Origin: Methanococcoides sp. LMO-2
Lineage (GTDB): Archaea > Halobacteriota > Methanosarcinia > Methanosarcinales > Methanosarcinaceae
Assembly: GCF_038432375.1 (NCBI RefSeq)
Contig: NZ_JBCAUS010000006.1
Location: forward strand, 310,001 to 374,000
Length of the DNA stretch: 64,000 nt
Reading direction: 5' to 3'
Positions 7,963-17,227 of the stretch are shown in pieces (position 1 is the stretch's first letter; each line of letters opens with the position of its first letter). The notes under the pieces are model-generated. The model did not search any database. It was not told the DNA's origin and saw only the letters and a list, made by a program, of their open reading frames with translations. A program made the position numbers and the translations under genes.

Positions 7963-8382
7963 TCAGACCTTGCGTTCCATAACAATAGCATTGTCATCAA
8001 GGTAATAACGCGGAATATTGCCTGTCACCTCAAAACCGTTCGACAGGTAGAATTCCTGAGCATCTTTGTTCTTTTCCCTTACCTCAAGACGGATAAAGGA
8101 ATAAGAGTTCTCTTTTGCAAGAAGACCACATACATCAAGAAGAGCCGTTGCAACCCCCATTCTCCGGTATTCCGGATGGGTTGCAATGCTTGCAAGATGT
8201 GCCGCCTTTTTAATGACAACAAGAACAGCATATCCAATGATGACACCATCAGATTCCACAACAATAAAGCCGGGATAGTCCGCATACGAATGGAAAACAT
8301 TCGCTTCCCACGGCACCCCAAATGAGAGGTTCTCGATCTCTACGACCGAAGGAATATCCGAACTGGTAGCTATCCGCATCAT
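7963..8382 (-). CDS. rimI: GNAT N-acetyltransferase, RimI-like
   Basis: 139 residues with the GNAT fold. The acetyl-CoA loop is R-R-M-G-V-A-T-A-L-L, preceded by a beta strand LASIATHPEY. The end of the domain has AQEFYLSNGFEVTG and RYYLDDNAIVM, wording typical of RimI/Ard1 N-terminal protein acetyltransferases. It probably acetylates protein N-termini; the substrate cannot be read from sequence. It runs convergently toward the cis-prenyltransferase-like gene with an 18-base gap. The start could be either of two consecutive ATG codons (8382 or 8379). Confidence 0.85.
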   Translation of the reverse strand: MMRIATSSDIPSVVEIENLSFGVPWEANVFHSYADYPGFIVVESDGVIIGYAVLVVIKKAAHLASIATHPEYRRMGVATALLDVCGLLAKENSYSFIRLEVREKNKDAQEFYLSNGFEVTGNIPRYYLDDNAIVMERKV

Positions 8383-8470
8383 ATGACAGGATTATTTACT
8401 TCATAAGTGATAAATTAAAGGTTTGGATGTTGCAGGGCACCATACTTATACAAGCTCGCACAACCTCTCA

Positions 8471-9022
8471 ATGATGCCAGTATATTCGGTCATAGTATGT
8501 CCAAAATGCAGGAAGTCCGCCCAGCTGATAGAACAGAAAGGTGCAAAGACCACACGATGCCAGCGCTGCGGAGCCACACTTCAGACAAGGAAACTGAGAG
8601 TATTCCACACAACAGACAACCTTGAAGAGGCCATTGCAGTACGCACCCGGCTGCAGGCAGAGGTCCTCGGAAAAGGATATGAGACCATAGAAGGCAGTAC
8701 TTCCTCAAAAGGTGCGTCTTTTTCCACATTTACTTCATCACCGGGACCTGAATACGGATCGGAGAATGCCGAAAAGGAAATTGTCCTGAATTTCCAGTCA
8801 CCTTCCCCCAAGGTCACGCCAAAGCCCAAAAAAAAGGATCCGGTAAAGATCATTTTGTCAATTCTTGAAAAAAAGCAGGGTGCAGTGCAGGTAACTGCAC
8901 TTCAGGAACTTGCACTCCGGCAGGATATTGATGAGGAGACCTTTGAGACCACAATGGAAAAATTGCTGCGAAAGGGGGACATCTATTCTCCTAAAAAGGG
9001 ATATGTCCGGATAGTACCATGA
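8471..9022 (+). CDS. Zinc-ribbon protein with winged-helix-like C-terminus (DUF5817-type)
   Basis: About 183 residues. The N-terminal zinc ribbon has CPKC (10-13) and CQRC (30-33), then a QTRKLRVF...TDNLEEAIAVRTRLQAE helix as in archaeal DUF5817 proteins. A Ser/Pro/Lys linker follows. The C-terminal 55 residues resemble the winged helix at the end of archaeal MCM helicases (LRQDIDEETFE, then KGDIYSPKKGYVRIV). I infer nucleic-acid binding, possibly linked to replication. The longer frame from 8423 is rejected: a TATA-like CTTATA lies 20-25 bases before the paired ATGs at 8471/8474, suggesting a leaderless transcript. Confidence 0.75.
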   Translation: MMPVYSVIVCPKCRKSAQLIEQKGAKTTRCQRCGATLQTRKLRVFHTTDNLEEAIAVRTRLQAEVLGKGYETIEGSTSSKGASFSTFTSSPGPEYGSENAEKEIVLNFQSPSPKVTPKPKKKDPVKIILSILEKKQGAVQVTALQELALRQDIDEETFETTMEKLLRKGDIYSPKKGYVRIVP

Positions 9023-9169
9023 GATGATAGCATGGGATCATAACATCCTTCCGGAACATAAACACATAAATTATATCTAAAAGAACCACATAATCTTATG
9101 GTTCACTGAACTGCTCAATACGAGCATACGATCATTCATCAAATCATTCTCATCATACAAGGTAAGAAC

Positions 9170-10459
9170 ATGTCCGACAAGACAACCCTCGACATTATAG
9201 AACTCCTACTGACAGCAGAGATATACAACAGATACCCGCAAATGGATGTTAACGATCTTCCGAAGAACATAAGGAAGAACTACTGGAGCCGTGCACACAA
9301 AGGCGTCCCAAAACCAATTAATGTCTCCCGCTCTGACATAAAGAAGCTCTTTGAGATAGAGGAGATAAAGGGACAGATATTCTCACTTCCATTCATGGAT
9401 GTAGACGAACTTACCTCCAGGATCAAGTTCACTTCCTTTGATGTTGCTGCAGACTGGTTCCGCAAACAGGAGAATGCTGCAGAGCGCATCGACCAGAACC
9501 CGGCACTTGCATATTATTATGAGAAGAAGGAAGTCGCAGGAACAAGCTATGAGAAAGCACGTTCTGTGACAAGACCTAAAGAGGTTGACAGGGAATGGAT
9601 CGAGTCCCTGAGAAGTGAGATCGCCGAAGAAGAGGGCGGAGAGGACATGCTCAAACTTGTGGAGATCGTGGCTCCGGAGGACATCGTCCAGCCCCTCAGG
9701 TTCCTTGTGCTCAATGATGAGCAGAAAGAAGAAGTAGAGAAGATAGTAAAGGCGATCGAGTACAGGGAGTATCTCAAAAGCATAGGACTGTATGATATCG
9801 GAAAGATACTGCTTGTGGGTCCACCCGGAACCGGAAAGACCTCTGTGGCAAAGGCAATGTCAGAGCGCCTCTCCATACCTTTTGTAGAGGTCAGGCTTTC
9901 CATGATAACCGACCAGTACCTCGGTGAGACGGCAAAGAACATCGACAGGGTGTTCGCACTTGCCAAGCGCCTGAGCCCATGCATCCTCTTCATAGATGAG
10001 TTCGATTTTGTCGCCAAGACAAGGGCTTCAGACGAACACGCAGCTTTGAAGAGAGCTGTGAACACGCTTCTCAAGGCTATTGACCAGATCAGCCTCACCA
10101 ACGACGGCGTGCTCCTGATAGCCGCTACGAACCACCCCAGAATGCTTGATTCTGCTGTCTGGAGAAGGTTCGACGAGATCATGGACTTCCCGCTTCCTGA
10201 TGAGAGGATGAGAAAGGAGATCCTCGATATCGTTACCATAGAAATAAAAGGTGACTTCAACACCGGAGAGATCGCACCCATCACCGAAGGATACTCCGGT
10301 TCCGACCTTCGTATGATCATCCGTGAGAGTGTGCTCAATGCACTTGTGGAGGAGCGTACAACCATCACCCATCAGGACCTCATTGATGCAGTAGGCAGGT
10401 TCAACAAGCGTGCCCACATTAAATCCGATGAATATGTCGTCAATACCGGGGGTTTCTAA
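9170..10459 (+). CDS. AAA-family ATPase of the archaeal proteasome-regulatory/CDC48 type
   Basis: A 429-residue protein with one AAA module. The N-terminal 200 residues are specific and helical (including PKNIRKNYWSRAHKG); I do not recognise their function. The ATPase core has Walker A GPPGTGKT (217-224), Walker B ILFIDEFD (272-279), sensor 1 ATNHP (319-323), paired Arg WRR (331-333) and the sensor-2 region GYSGSDLR. It is not PAN or a two-ring Cdc48, since it has a single AAA domain and no OB/coiled coil. A TATA-like TTATATC lies about 100 bases upstream. An MBL hydrolase gene follows after 6 bases, so they are probably co-transcribed. Confidence 0.85.
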   Translation: MSDKTTLDIIELLLTAEIYNRYPQMDVNDLPKNIRKNYWSRAHKGVPKPINVSRSDIKKLFEIEEIKGQIFSLPFMDVDELTSRIKFTSFDVAADWFRKQENAAERIDQNPALAYYYEKKEVAGTSYEKARSVTRPKEVDREWIESLRSEIAEEEGGEDMLKLVEIVAPEDIVQPLRFLVLNDEQKEEVEKIVKAIEYREYLKSIGLYDIGKILLVGPPGTGKTSVAKAMSERLSIPFVEVRLSMITDQYLGETAKNIDRVFALAKRLSPCILFIDEFDFVAKTRASDEHAALKRAVNTLLKAIDQISLTNDGVLLIAATNHPRMLDSAVWRRFDEIMDFPLPDERMRKEILDIVTIEIKGDFNTGEIAPITEGYSGSDLRMIIRESVLNALVEERTTITHQDLIDAVGRFNKRAHIKSDEYVVNTGGF

Positions 10460-10465
10460 GGACCC

Positions 10466-11212
10466 ATGAAGATCACGCTTCTGGGAACCGGTGACGCGCC
10501 CGGCACCCCGATCATCGGCTGTGACTGCAGGACCTGCAGGGATGCCCGCAACGGAGGAAAGAGTAACCGTACACGGTTTTCAGTCCTTGTGGAATCCGAT
10601 GAGGGAAAAGTGCTGATCGACACAAGCCCGGACATGCGGCAGCAGATGCTCAGTAAAGGCATAAGGCATATTGATGCGGTGATCTGGACCCACGGACATT
10701 ACGACCATTACACCGGTTTTGGTGAGTTCCACCGCGTCCAGAGCCATGTTGACGTCTATGGGGTCACCGATACGCTGGACTACATACTCGATTATGTCTC
10801 ATTTTTGAAACCGCGAAGACATGATGTTATCCCAGGGGAACCATTTGAGATCATCGGACTTGAGTTCACGGTCTTCGAGGTCAATCATCCTCCTGTTGAA
10901 AAGGCGATAGGTGTCATCATACGCGAAGGTGACAGGAAAGTTGTCATCAGCGGGGACACGGACAACAATATCCCGGAAGAAAGCCTTGAACTTATAATGG
11001 ACCCTGACCTGTTCATTGTGGATGCTATTATACCGGATGATGTCGGTTTCCATGTAAAGAAGCACATGGATGCAAAAGAGGCCATGGAAATGGCTGAAAA
11101 GATAAGGGCCAAGGAGGTCGTGATGACACACCTGAGCCATTATTACAAACCTCATGAAGAGGCAGTCGCTACATTCCCGCTGGGTTATGACGGAATGGAA
11201 TTTAATTTCTGA
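10466..11212 (+). CDS. MBL-fold metal-dependent hydrolase, PhnP-like
   Basis: A 248-residue metallo-beta-lactamase-fold hydrolase. Residues 76-81 hold the metal motif HGHYDH; SGDTDN supplies the bridging Asp, and MTHLSH the late His. The N-terminus GTGDAPGTPIIGCDCRTC has Cys19, 21 and 24, a pattern of PhnP-like phosphodiesterases in which a zinc knuckle is built near the start. By family it should hydrolyse a phosphodiester, perhaps a cyclic nucleotide-like substrate. No phosphonate genes are nearby, so the PhnP substrate is not implied. It is the second gene after the AAA ATPase. Confidence 0.85.
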   Translation: MKITLLGTGDAPGTPIIGCDCRTCRDARNGGKSNRTRFSVLVESDEGKVLIDTSPDMRQQMLSKGIRHIDAVIWTHGHYDHYTGFGEFHRVQSHVDVYGVTDTLDYILDYVSFLKPRRHDVIPGEPFEIIGLEFTVFEVNHPPVEKAIGVIIREGDRKVVISGDTDNNIPEESLELIMDPDLFIVDAIIPDDVGFHVKKHMDAKEAMEMAEKIRAKEVVMTHLSHYYKPHEEAVATFPLGYDGMEFNF

Positions 11213-11242
11213 AAATAGATATCGTTCTAAATCTAGATCTAA

Positions 11243-11269
11243 ATCAAAAAAGTGGGCCTGTAACAGGCC
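11243..11269 (-). terminator. Terminator of the lipoprotein gene
   Basis: The hairpin GGCCTG-TAA-CAGGCC (11255-11269) directly follows the TGA of the minus-strand lipoprotein gene and is followed on that strand by CACTTTTTTG. It probably also stops transcripts from the convergent MBL gene. Confidence 0.75.
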
Positions 11270-12190
11270 TCATTTCAATTTGTTCTTTCCTTTCTCATCG
11301 AATCCTTCTTCGATGACCTCACGGGCCTTGCGAAGTCTTCTTCTTGTTGAAAGGTAGTTACCAAGCACGATCAGTACTCCGCCACCAAGGATTATCGTAC
11401 CTATTAAAAGCATACGTGGAGCGGATGTCGAATAGAACTTGACAACTATAGGGTTGTAGGGCAGATCATCTTCAGTGATCTCTACCTTAAGGAACTCCCT
11501 TGCCATCTCGGTGAAAGAACCAGCTGTTGCACGCAGGTCGTACCATACAAGGACCTCCCTGTTAAGATCGTCAAAGTATCTTTCTGCAGGCTCTGGGCTC
11601 ACTTTGCCTATAAACGGATTACCTGTTGTAAAGCCTTCAGGAAGGACGAACCTTACGACCGAATCATGGGAAGGGATATACATGAAATCCTGCCCCATGG
11701 GAGCCTTCATGCTATAAGCCACAATTCCGGTGATACTCTCATTGAACTTCATGTAGATGTGCTTCTGTCCCCGGATTACCTCCTCTTCCATAGTATAATT
11801 AAAAACAGGCACATCATCTATCGAAGATGTTGAAAGCGTTTCAAAGGTCTCAAAGGAGGTTTCAGTATCCTCAGCGTTGCCTGCAAGTATGACTATGTTA
11901 GAGATTGCCTCCTTGTTAGGATTCAGTATATCCTCAAGAGGGATCACCTCAATTACAGAAGCATTCACGACCATATGAACTACATTAGCAGATCCGTTGT
12001 CCGTAAGATAGAAAGTGGTCGTGTTTAACAGCTCACCTTCTTCCGTGGTATCGTAAAAGACTTCCAGCTCATATGTGGAAAGGTCAGGAGCTACAGCTTC
12101 CTCATCCACAGGAACGAGTTCATCAATGCATCCTGATGCCATTACTGCAAGAGCGAAAATGAATAATGTTGTTATAATTGTTCTATTCAT
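11270..12190 (-). CDS. Predicted surface lipoprotein with C-terminal membrane anchor
   Basis: 306 residues from the ATG at 12190, which has GTGAT 7 bases upstream; the frame continues upstream but without this site. Residues 1-21 form a lipoprotein signal peptide ending MASGC, so Cys21 is the likely lipidated residue. The ectodomain (about residues 22-255) is acidic and beta-rich. A helix near 265-283 (LLIGTIILGGGVLIVLGN) and a basic tail RRRLRKAREV follow, so the protein may be anchored at both ends. It resembles archaeal DUF5803-type proteins; the function is unknown. Confidence 0.75.
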   Translation of the reverse strand: MNRTIITTLFIFALAVMASGCIDELVPVDEEAVAPDLSTYELEVFYDTTEEGELLNTTTFYLTDNGSANVVHMVVNASVIEVIPLEDILNPNKEAISNIVILAGNAEDTETSFETFETLSTSSIDDVPVFNYTMEEEVIRGQKHIYMKFNESITGIVAYSMKAPMGQDFMYIPSHDSVVRFVLPEGFTTGNPFIGKVSPEPAERYFDDLNREVLVWYDLRATAGSFTEMAREFLKVEITEDDLPYNPIVVKFYSTSAPRMLLIGTIILGGGVLIVLGNYLSTRRRLRKAREVIEEGFDEKGKNKLK

Positions 12191-12250
12191 TGTACACATC
12201 ACAAACAGTTTATCAAAAAATAATGGGCACCATTGGTAAAAAAGGTTATT

Positions 12251-12288
12251 GAAAAAAAGGGACAGCACTCCCTGACGAGAGGGAGTGT
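12251..12288 (-). terminator. Terminator of the sodium symporter gene
   Basis: CACTCCCT-GACGAG-AGGGAGTG (12266-12287) forms a perfect 8-bp stem 12 bases past the symporter stop. On the minus strand it is followed by a run of seven T. Confidence 0.8.
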
Positions 12289-12298
12289 CAATCTAAGA

Positions 12299-14215
12299 TT
12301 AGTCGTTGTTTGCCATTGTGAGGATCACACCGGTCTCTTCGAGAGCGGCTGCAACCTCTTTGTATGCGATGAAAAGTTCCCTTTTCTGCATCTCCACAGA
12401 GTCAACAGGTGGTTCGGATGCGAACCAGATCTCCTTCTCGCCCTCACCACGTGTGATGGAAACACATGCAAGCATGTCAGCCTGGATCAGCCTGTACACG
12501 GAATCAATACCTGTTGGTGTGACCCATGCAGCATAGGACTCCTTGAGCTGTTCAACGAACCTTGTCCAGTTAACAGTTGCAGAACCTTCAAGTCTCAGGT
12601 GAAGGTGTGCACGTTCTCCTGTGATCTGCTCATCGACGTTCTTCAGGAACTTCTTGTACTCTGCACTTTCCTCATCAACAGCCTGAGCCTCGTGGCTTGC
12701 CAGCTCTTCTGCTGCTTCCTTGAAGAAAGGAGCAAGGTTGACAATGTTTGATGGTCTTGTCATGAATGAAACACCGAAGAATGCAACTCCGCTAAGGGCC
12801 ATTCCCACAATAACACCATGACCCATGAGAATAGGATTTACGGTCTCAAGATATGGTGGAGCCATAGGTGCGGTCATTGAGAGATCATATACTGTAAAGC
12901 TGATCTGTGCAACAGCACCGACAATAAGACCGGCCAGTGCACCTTCCTTGGTAGCACGCTTCCAGTAAAGTCCGCCCATGAGCGGGAAGAAGTAGGATGC
13001 ACTTGCAATGAAGGTTGCAATGTGGATCGCATCGATGATACCGTCAATGAAGAATGAAGCCACAGTTGCTGCAGCGACTATGAAAAGGACACTAAGCCTG
13101 TTGATAGCGAGCATCTGCTTCATTGTTGCATCAGGCTTTACGAACCTCTGGTAGATATCACGTGAAACACATGATGCACCGGATGTAGCAAAGGTATCAG
13201 CACAGGACATGGAAGCTGCTGCAAGACCGATCGCGCTGAGGCCGATAATTGCAGGAGAGAATGTGCTTACGATGTAGGTCAGCAATGCAGGTTCTGCCTG
13301 TGCCATTCCCATTGGGAACCCTGCTGCAGGGATCTCCGGATACAATGCACTAAGGGCAATAGCAATTACCGCGCATGCAGCAAACACAATTGTTACAAGA
13401 AGAGAACCAAGTACAAGACCATTCCTTGCGGATGTTGAATCCTTAGCTGCCCAGACCTTCTGCCATGGGTCCTGCTCAGTGATCCATCCGGGGACGATAG
13501 CAAATACGAAGATCAGGACCATAGGCATACCGATGATGAACGGGTTCCACCAGTCGCCAGAAACACCGGAGAAAAGATCGGATGCTGTTGAGATAGTAGC
13601 AACATTTGAAGTAACTGAATCAACTGCAAGGAATGCCATAATGATCGCGAATATGGAAAGGAACGCGAACTGGATCACATCGGTCCAGACAACGGCATGC
13701 AGACCACCAAGGGTAACATACACGGATACCGCAAGGGCAACTATCAGAGCTGCATATATCGGATCAAGGCCGTAGAATATCTGCAGCACAAGAGCGAATC
13801 CCTTAATATCAGCAACTGCGAAAAGGATCATTACGATAGTGATGATAATTCCCACAGGAGCACGGATAGCGGAACTGTACCTCTGCTCAAGCAGCTCTGC
13901 CTGTGTGATAGCAGGAAGGTGTTTGATCCTCTTCACGAATATAGCGATTATAAGCAGTGCAAGAATGTTCGGTGCTACGAAACCCCATATGGAGCCCATT
14001 CCAAGTAGCATGAAGAATCCTATCACGGCTAATATTCCACCAGCGGTCAGCCATGAAGCTGCCGAGGAAAATCCGACCCCTATCGTACCGATCTTACGAC
14101 CGGCAAGCCAGAAATCGGTTACTGTCTTTTGTCTTTTTGTAAAGTACCAGCCAATGCCGATCAATCCACAAAGGTAGACTGCAAGCATTGCCATAAATAA
14201 TTGATAACCATCCAT
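12299..14215 (-). CDS. Sodium:solute symporter (SSS family) with cytoplasmic C-terminal domain
   Basis: 638 residues. The first 480 or so are membrane helices of the SSS family: TDFWLAGRKIGT, ASWLTAGG, YVTLGGLHAVVWTDVIQ and AAASMSCADTFATSGASCVSRDIYQRF are family landmarks, with the Na+-binding region in the last. The remaining 150 residues are soluble, with charged helices and a mixed alpha/beta stretch (ERAHLHLRLEGSATVNWTRF); I do not recognise this domain. The substrate cannot be deduced; relatives carry proline, pantothenate or acetate. The gene stands alone, with GAGG 8 bases before the ATG and its own terminator. Confidence 0.88.
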   Translation of the reverse strand: MDGYQLFMAMLAVYLCGLIGIGWYFTKRQKTVTDFWLAGRKIGTIGVGFSSAASWLTAGGILAVIGFFMLLGMGSIWGFVAPNILALLIIAIFVKRIKHLPAITQAELLEQRYSSAIRAPVGIIITIVMILFAVADIKGFALVLQIFYGLDPIYAALIVALAVSVYVTLGGLHAVVWTDVIQFAFLSIFAIIMAFLAVDSVTSNVATISTASDLFSGVSGDWWNPFIIGMPMVLIFVFAIVPGWITEQDPWQKVWAAKDSTSARNGLVLGSLLVTIVFAACAVIAIALSALYPEIPAAGFPMGMAQAEPALLTYIVSTFSPAIIGLSAIGLAAASMSCADTFATSGASCVSRDIYQRFVKPDATMKQMLAINRLSVLFIVAAATVASFFIDGIIDAIHIATFIASASYFFPLMGGLYWKRATKEGALAGLIVGAVAQISFTVYDLSMTAPMAPPYLETVNPILMGHGVIVGMALSGVAFFGVSFMTRPSNIVNLAPFFKEAAEELASHEAQAVDEESAEYKKFLKNVDEQITGERAHLHLRLEGSATVNWTRFVEQLKESYAAWVTPTGIDSVYRLIQADMLACVSITRGEGEKEIWFASEPPVDSVEMQKRELFIAYKEVAAALEETGVILTMANND

Positions 14216-14455
14216 AACTAAACCTCAAAATAATAATTTTTTATTTATCCAAATGTTATTCCTGAAACATTGATACAAACTAACTAACTAATTAACAAAC
14301 TAAAGATTCACCTATTAAAAGGCAATAAGGACATATTTGCTTTAATATATAAGCTCTTTCAAAAGAAATCCGGGAAAATATCCTTACACATAATAATCGA
14401 AGTTAAAACCAATGGATTAACTGATAGTTCCGGATAATGATCAAATGAAGTGAGA

Positions 14456-15430
14456 TCACATCCACTCATAATGCTGCATGACCTCAAGGTTCAGGTCATA
14501 CATCAGGCTGTTCTCAACATAGCCAAAGAAAAAGCACCCCTCACAATTCTTTGCCAGTGCCTTTTGCCTGTCCTTTGAAACATTCCACACATTGATGATA
14601 CCATCCTTTACATTACCCATCTTCTCCCTGTGAACACGGCAATGCTCAATGGAACCATCTGCAGTCACATCCAGGATCAGGTTGTTGACATGGCAGTTAT
14701 AGCCTTTTTTCAGCTCCCGGATCATTTCAAGATATGTAAACGAATTTATGACAGGATAACCTTCCTTTTTCATCTCAATGATCCGATCGATGGTACTGTG
14801 ATATTTGTCCACGTCACGAATGCCCATGCTTTCCCATACATTCTCCCTGATCCCGCTGAACTCATACAGCGGTTCAAAGGATATCTTCACATCGATATCT
14901 CGTGCCAGCTGAATGAGCTCTTCGATGTCATCGAGATTCTTTCCGCTGATCACACAGTTCATAAGCAGAGGATTCTTCAGTTTGTCCTTAACGGTCATTA
15001 TCGCATCAAGAAGGACCTCAAAATCCATGCCCCGGATCTCCCTGTAGCTTTTAGTCCCGTCCACGGAAACAGAGAGATAATCAAGGTCACCGAAATCGTT
15101 AACTCTCTCTTTCAGCAATTTTCCGTTGGTAATCAGGGAAGTTATCATACCCTTACTTTTTGCATAAGCAAGGATCTGTGGCAGGTCCTCCCGAAGAAGA
15201 GGTTCAACGGTCCAGGCATTATAAACACCGATACCAAAAGAGCTGGCATCATCAAGCATCCTGAAAATTTCATCAAGACCCATCTCCTCGCCCTGCTCCT
15301 TCCAGTATTCACAAAAGCTACAGCTCATGTTACATCTGGAATTGACCGCATGTGAGAGAACAAAAGGCCTCTTTCGGACTCTCATCTGCCAGACCGCACG
15401 TGCTGCGATGACGGGAGAAAATTTTGACAT
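14456..15430 (-). CDS. Radical SAM protein with SPASM-like C-terminal cysteines
   Basis: 324 residues. The radical SAM 4Fe-4S motif is C33-x3-C37-x2-C40 (CNMSCSFC). A further set of Cys lies in the C-terminal third (GYNCHV, EHCRV, NCEGCFF), suggesting a SPASM-type auxiliary cluster. SAM-binding wording includes LITNGKLL and LSVSVDG. The domain order is that of HpnH-like and peptide-modifying enzymes, but no substrate peptide or pathway gene is next to it, so I leave the reaction open. It is a single gene between the symporter and the DEAD-box leader. Confidence 0.85.
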   Translation of the reverse strand: MSKFSPVIAARAVWQMRVRKRPFVLSHAVNSRCNMSCSFCEYWKEQGEEMGLDEIFRMLDDASSFGIGVYNAWTVEPLLREDLPQILAYAKSKGMITSLITNGKLLKERVNDFGDLDYLSVSVDGTKSYREIRGMDFEVLLDAIMTVKDKLKNPLLMNCVISGKNLDDIEELIQLARDIDVKISFEPLYEFSGIRENVWESMGIRDVDKYHSTIDRIIEMKKEGYPVINSFTYLEMIRELKKGYNCHVNNLILDVTADGSIEHCRVHREKMGNVKDGIINVWNVSKDRQKALAKNCEGCFFFGYVENSLMYDLNLEVMQHYEWM

Positions 15431-15610
15431 GGTAATCTCTTTGATAGAATGCTCTTTTAAGGTGGTCTATATCTTTTATCGTTATTGATAAAACTTGGCA
15501 TTTTTCCGACATTCGCCCTGCAACCCCACCCCCTTACCAGTCATTTCGTCCCACACTATCTTTTTGGAAGGGAAAAATAAAAAATTTTCATATACCTCAC
15601 ATAGGACAAT

Positions 15611-15785
15611 GTTTATAAGTAGAAAGATGTATGAGAGGGCATCTGAAACTAAAAAGCCTAAATTCCCATCATAATTTAACATAAAAAATGATTTCTGACA
15701 AGATTTCCGGTGGGGATTTGCCAAGAAAGAGAGACAAGGCGCTCTTCTTCTTTTAAGAATTAGATATAATTAACAGGTAATCACC
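15611..15785 (+). promoter_or_regulatory. Promoter and long 5' leader of the DEAD-box helicase gene
   Basis: A TATA box GTTTATAAG (15611-15619) predicts a start near 15640, giving a 5' untranslated leader of about 145 bases. A ribosome site AGGT lies 8-9 bases before the ATG. The cold-inducible deaD gene of Methanococcoides burtonii is also known to have a long leader, so post-transcriptional cold control is plausible. The rest of the 355-base interval upstream (15431-15610) shows no gene. Confidence 0.5.
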
Positions 15786-17183
15786 ATGGAATCATTTAAA
15801 AACTTGGGGATCGAAGACGCGATCCTGAGATCAATCGAAGAAAAATGTTTTGAGGCTCCCACTGAGATTCAGGAAATGGCTATCCCGCTTATCCTGGAAG
15901 GAAAGGACATCATCGGAGGAGCTGCTACCGGATCCGGTAAAACGCTTGCTTTTGGATGCGGCATCATCCAAAAGATCGAAAGAGGACACGGTATCGGGGC
16001 TCTGGTACTGACACCTACAAGGGAACTTGCCGAGCAGGTTCATAACTCACTGAAAGAATTCTCACGTCATAAGAAACTTAAAATTGCATCCGTTTACGGC
16101 GGAGTTGCAATTGGACCACAGGTCAAAAAGCTGGAAAGGGCAGATATTGTTGTTGCAACCCCCGGAAGACTGCTGGACCATATAGGAAGAGGAACCATCG
16201 ATCTGGACAACGTGGAAATGCTTGTTCTTGATGAAGCGGACAGGATGCTTGACATGGGATTCATCGATGATGTGGAAGAGATCGTACTGGAATGCCCGGA
16301 TGACAGGCAGACACTTCTGTTCTCAGCAACCGTTTCAAAGGATATAAAATACCTTTCACGCAAGTACATGAACGATCCACAGAAGGTCTTTGCAAAGGCT
16401 CATGTGGACTCCAGCAAGCTTGAACAGACCTATTATGATGTACCAAAGCCCATCAAGTTCTCACTTCTTGTTCACCTCCTGAAAAGTGAGAAATCAGGAC
16501 TGGTAATGGTATTCTGTAACACAAGAAGCAATGTGGACTTCGTCCAGAAGAACCTGCGTAAGAACGGTGTTGATGCTATTGCCATACACGGCGGTCACAC
16601 ACAGGCAAAGAGGAAGAGCACACTCAGCAAGTTCCACTCCAGTGAAGCACATGCACTTGTCTGCACAGATGTTGCTGCACGTGGCCTGGATATTCCTTAC
16701 GTATCACACGTCTACAACTATGATATCCCTGAAGATGTGAATGAATATGTTCACAGGATAGGCAGGACTGCAAGGGCCGGCAGGGAAGGAAAGGTCATTA
16801 ATGTTGTCACAGACAGGGAAGCAGATGCTTTCGGAAAGTTAGTGAGACATCACCGGAAATTCACGATCACAAAGGAAGATGTACCTGAGGTCGAGAGAGT
16901 CGTTATAAAGGACGAAAAGAACAAACGCCATGACAAGAACAGCTTCAAGAGAGGTGGGAAGAAGTCTGGTGGCCGTGGCAACTTCAAGAAAGGTGAAGGT
17001 CGCGGAGAATCAAAGAAGTCCGAAAAAGGTGAAGGCCAGAAAAGACGGGACAGACGTGAGAGGTCCGGGAAAACTGAAAGATCAAATGACCGTAAAGGAT
17101 TCAAAAGTTCTGGCGAATCCAGGAAACCAAAAGGAAAGACCGGATTTAAGAAGCGTACGGGAGTAAAGGTCAGAAAGGAGTGA
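15786..17183 (+). CDS. deaD: DEAD-box RNA helicase
   Basis: 465 residues. The Q motif is at the N-terminus (FKNLGIEDAIL through PTEIQ), motif I is AATGSGKT (46-53), then PTRELAEQ, DEAD, SAT, and HRIGRTARAG as motif VI. The last 90 residues are a low-complexity tail rich in Lys, Arg, Gly and Ser with repeated KKSG/GRGE-like blocks, expected to bind RNA non-specifically. It should unwind structured RNA during ribosome assembly or at low temperature. The long leader hints at cold regulation. The next gene starts 44 bases downstream from its own TATA box. Confidence 0.95.
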   Translation: MESFKNLGIEDAILRSIEEKCFEAPTEIQEMAIPLILEGKDIIGGAATGSGKTLAFGCGIIQKIERGHGIGALVLTPTRELAEQVHNSLKEFSRHKKLKIASVYGGVAIGPQVKKLERADIVVATPGRLLDHIGRGTIDLDNVEMLVLDEADRMLDMGFIDDVEEIVLECPDDRQTLLFSATVSKDIKYLSRKYMNDPQKVFAKAHVDSSKLEQTYYDVPKPIKFSLLVHLLKSEKSGLVMVFCNTRSNVDFVQKNLRKNGVDAIAIHGGHTQAKRKSTLSKFHSSEAHALVCTDVAARGLDIPYVSHVYNYDIPEDVNEYVHRIGRTARAGREGKVINVVTDREADAFGKLVRHHRKFTITKEDVPEVERVVIKDEKNKRHDKNSFKRGGKKSGGRGNFKKGEGRGESKKSEKGEGQKRRDRRERSGKTERSNDRKGFKSSGESRKPKGKTGFKKRTGVKVRKE

Positions 17184-17227
17184 CCATACCGGTCACCTTT
17201 TTATATAAATATAATCTAGTTTTTTAC

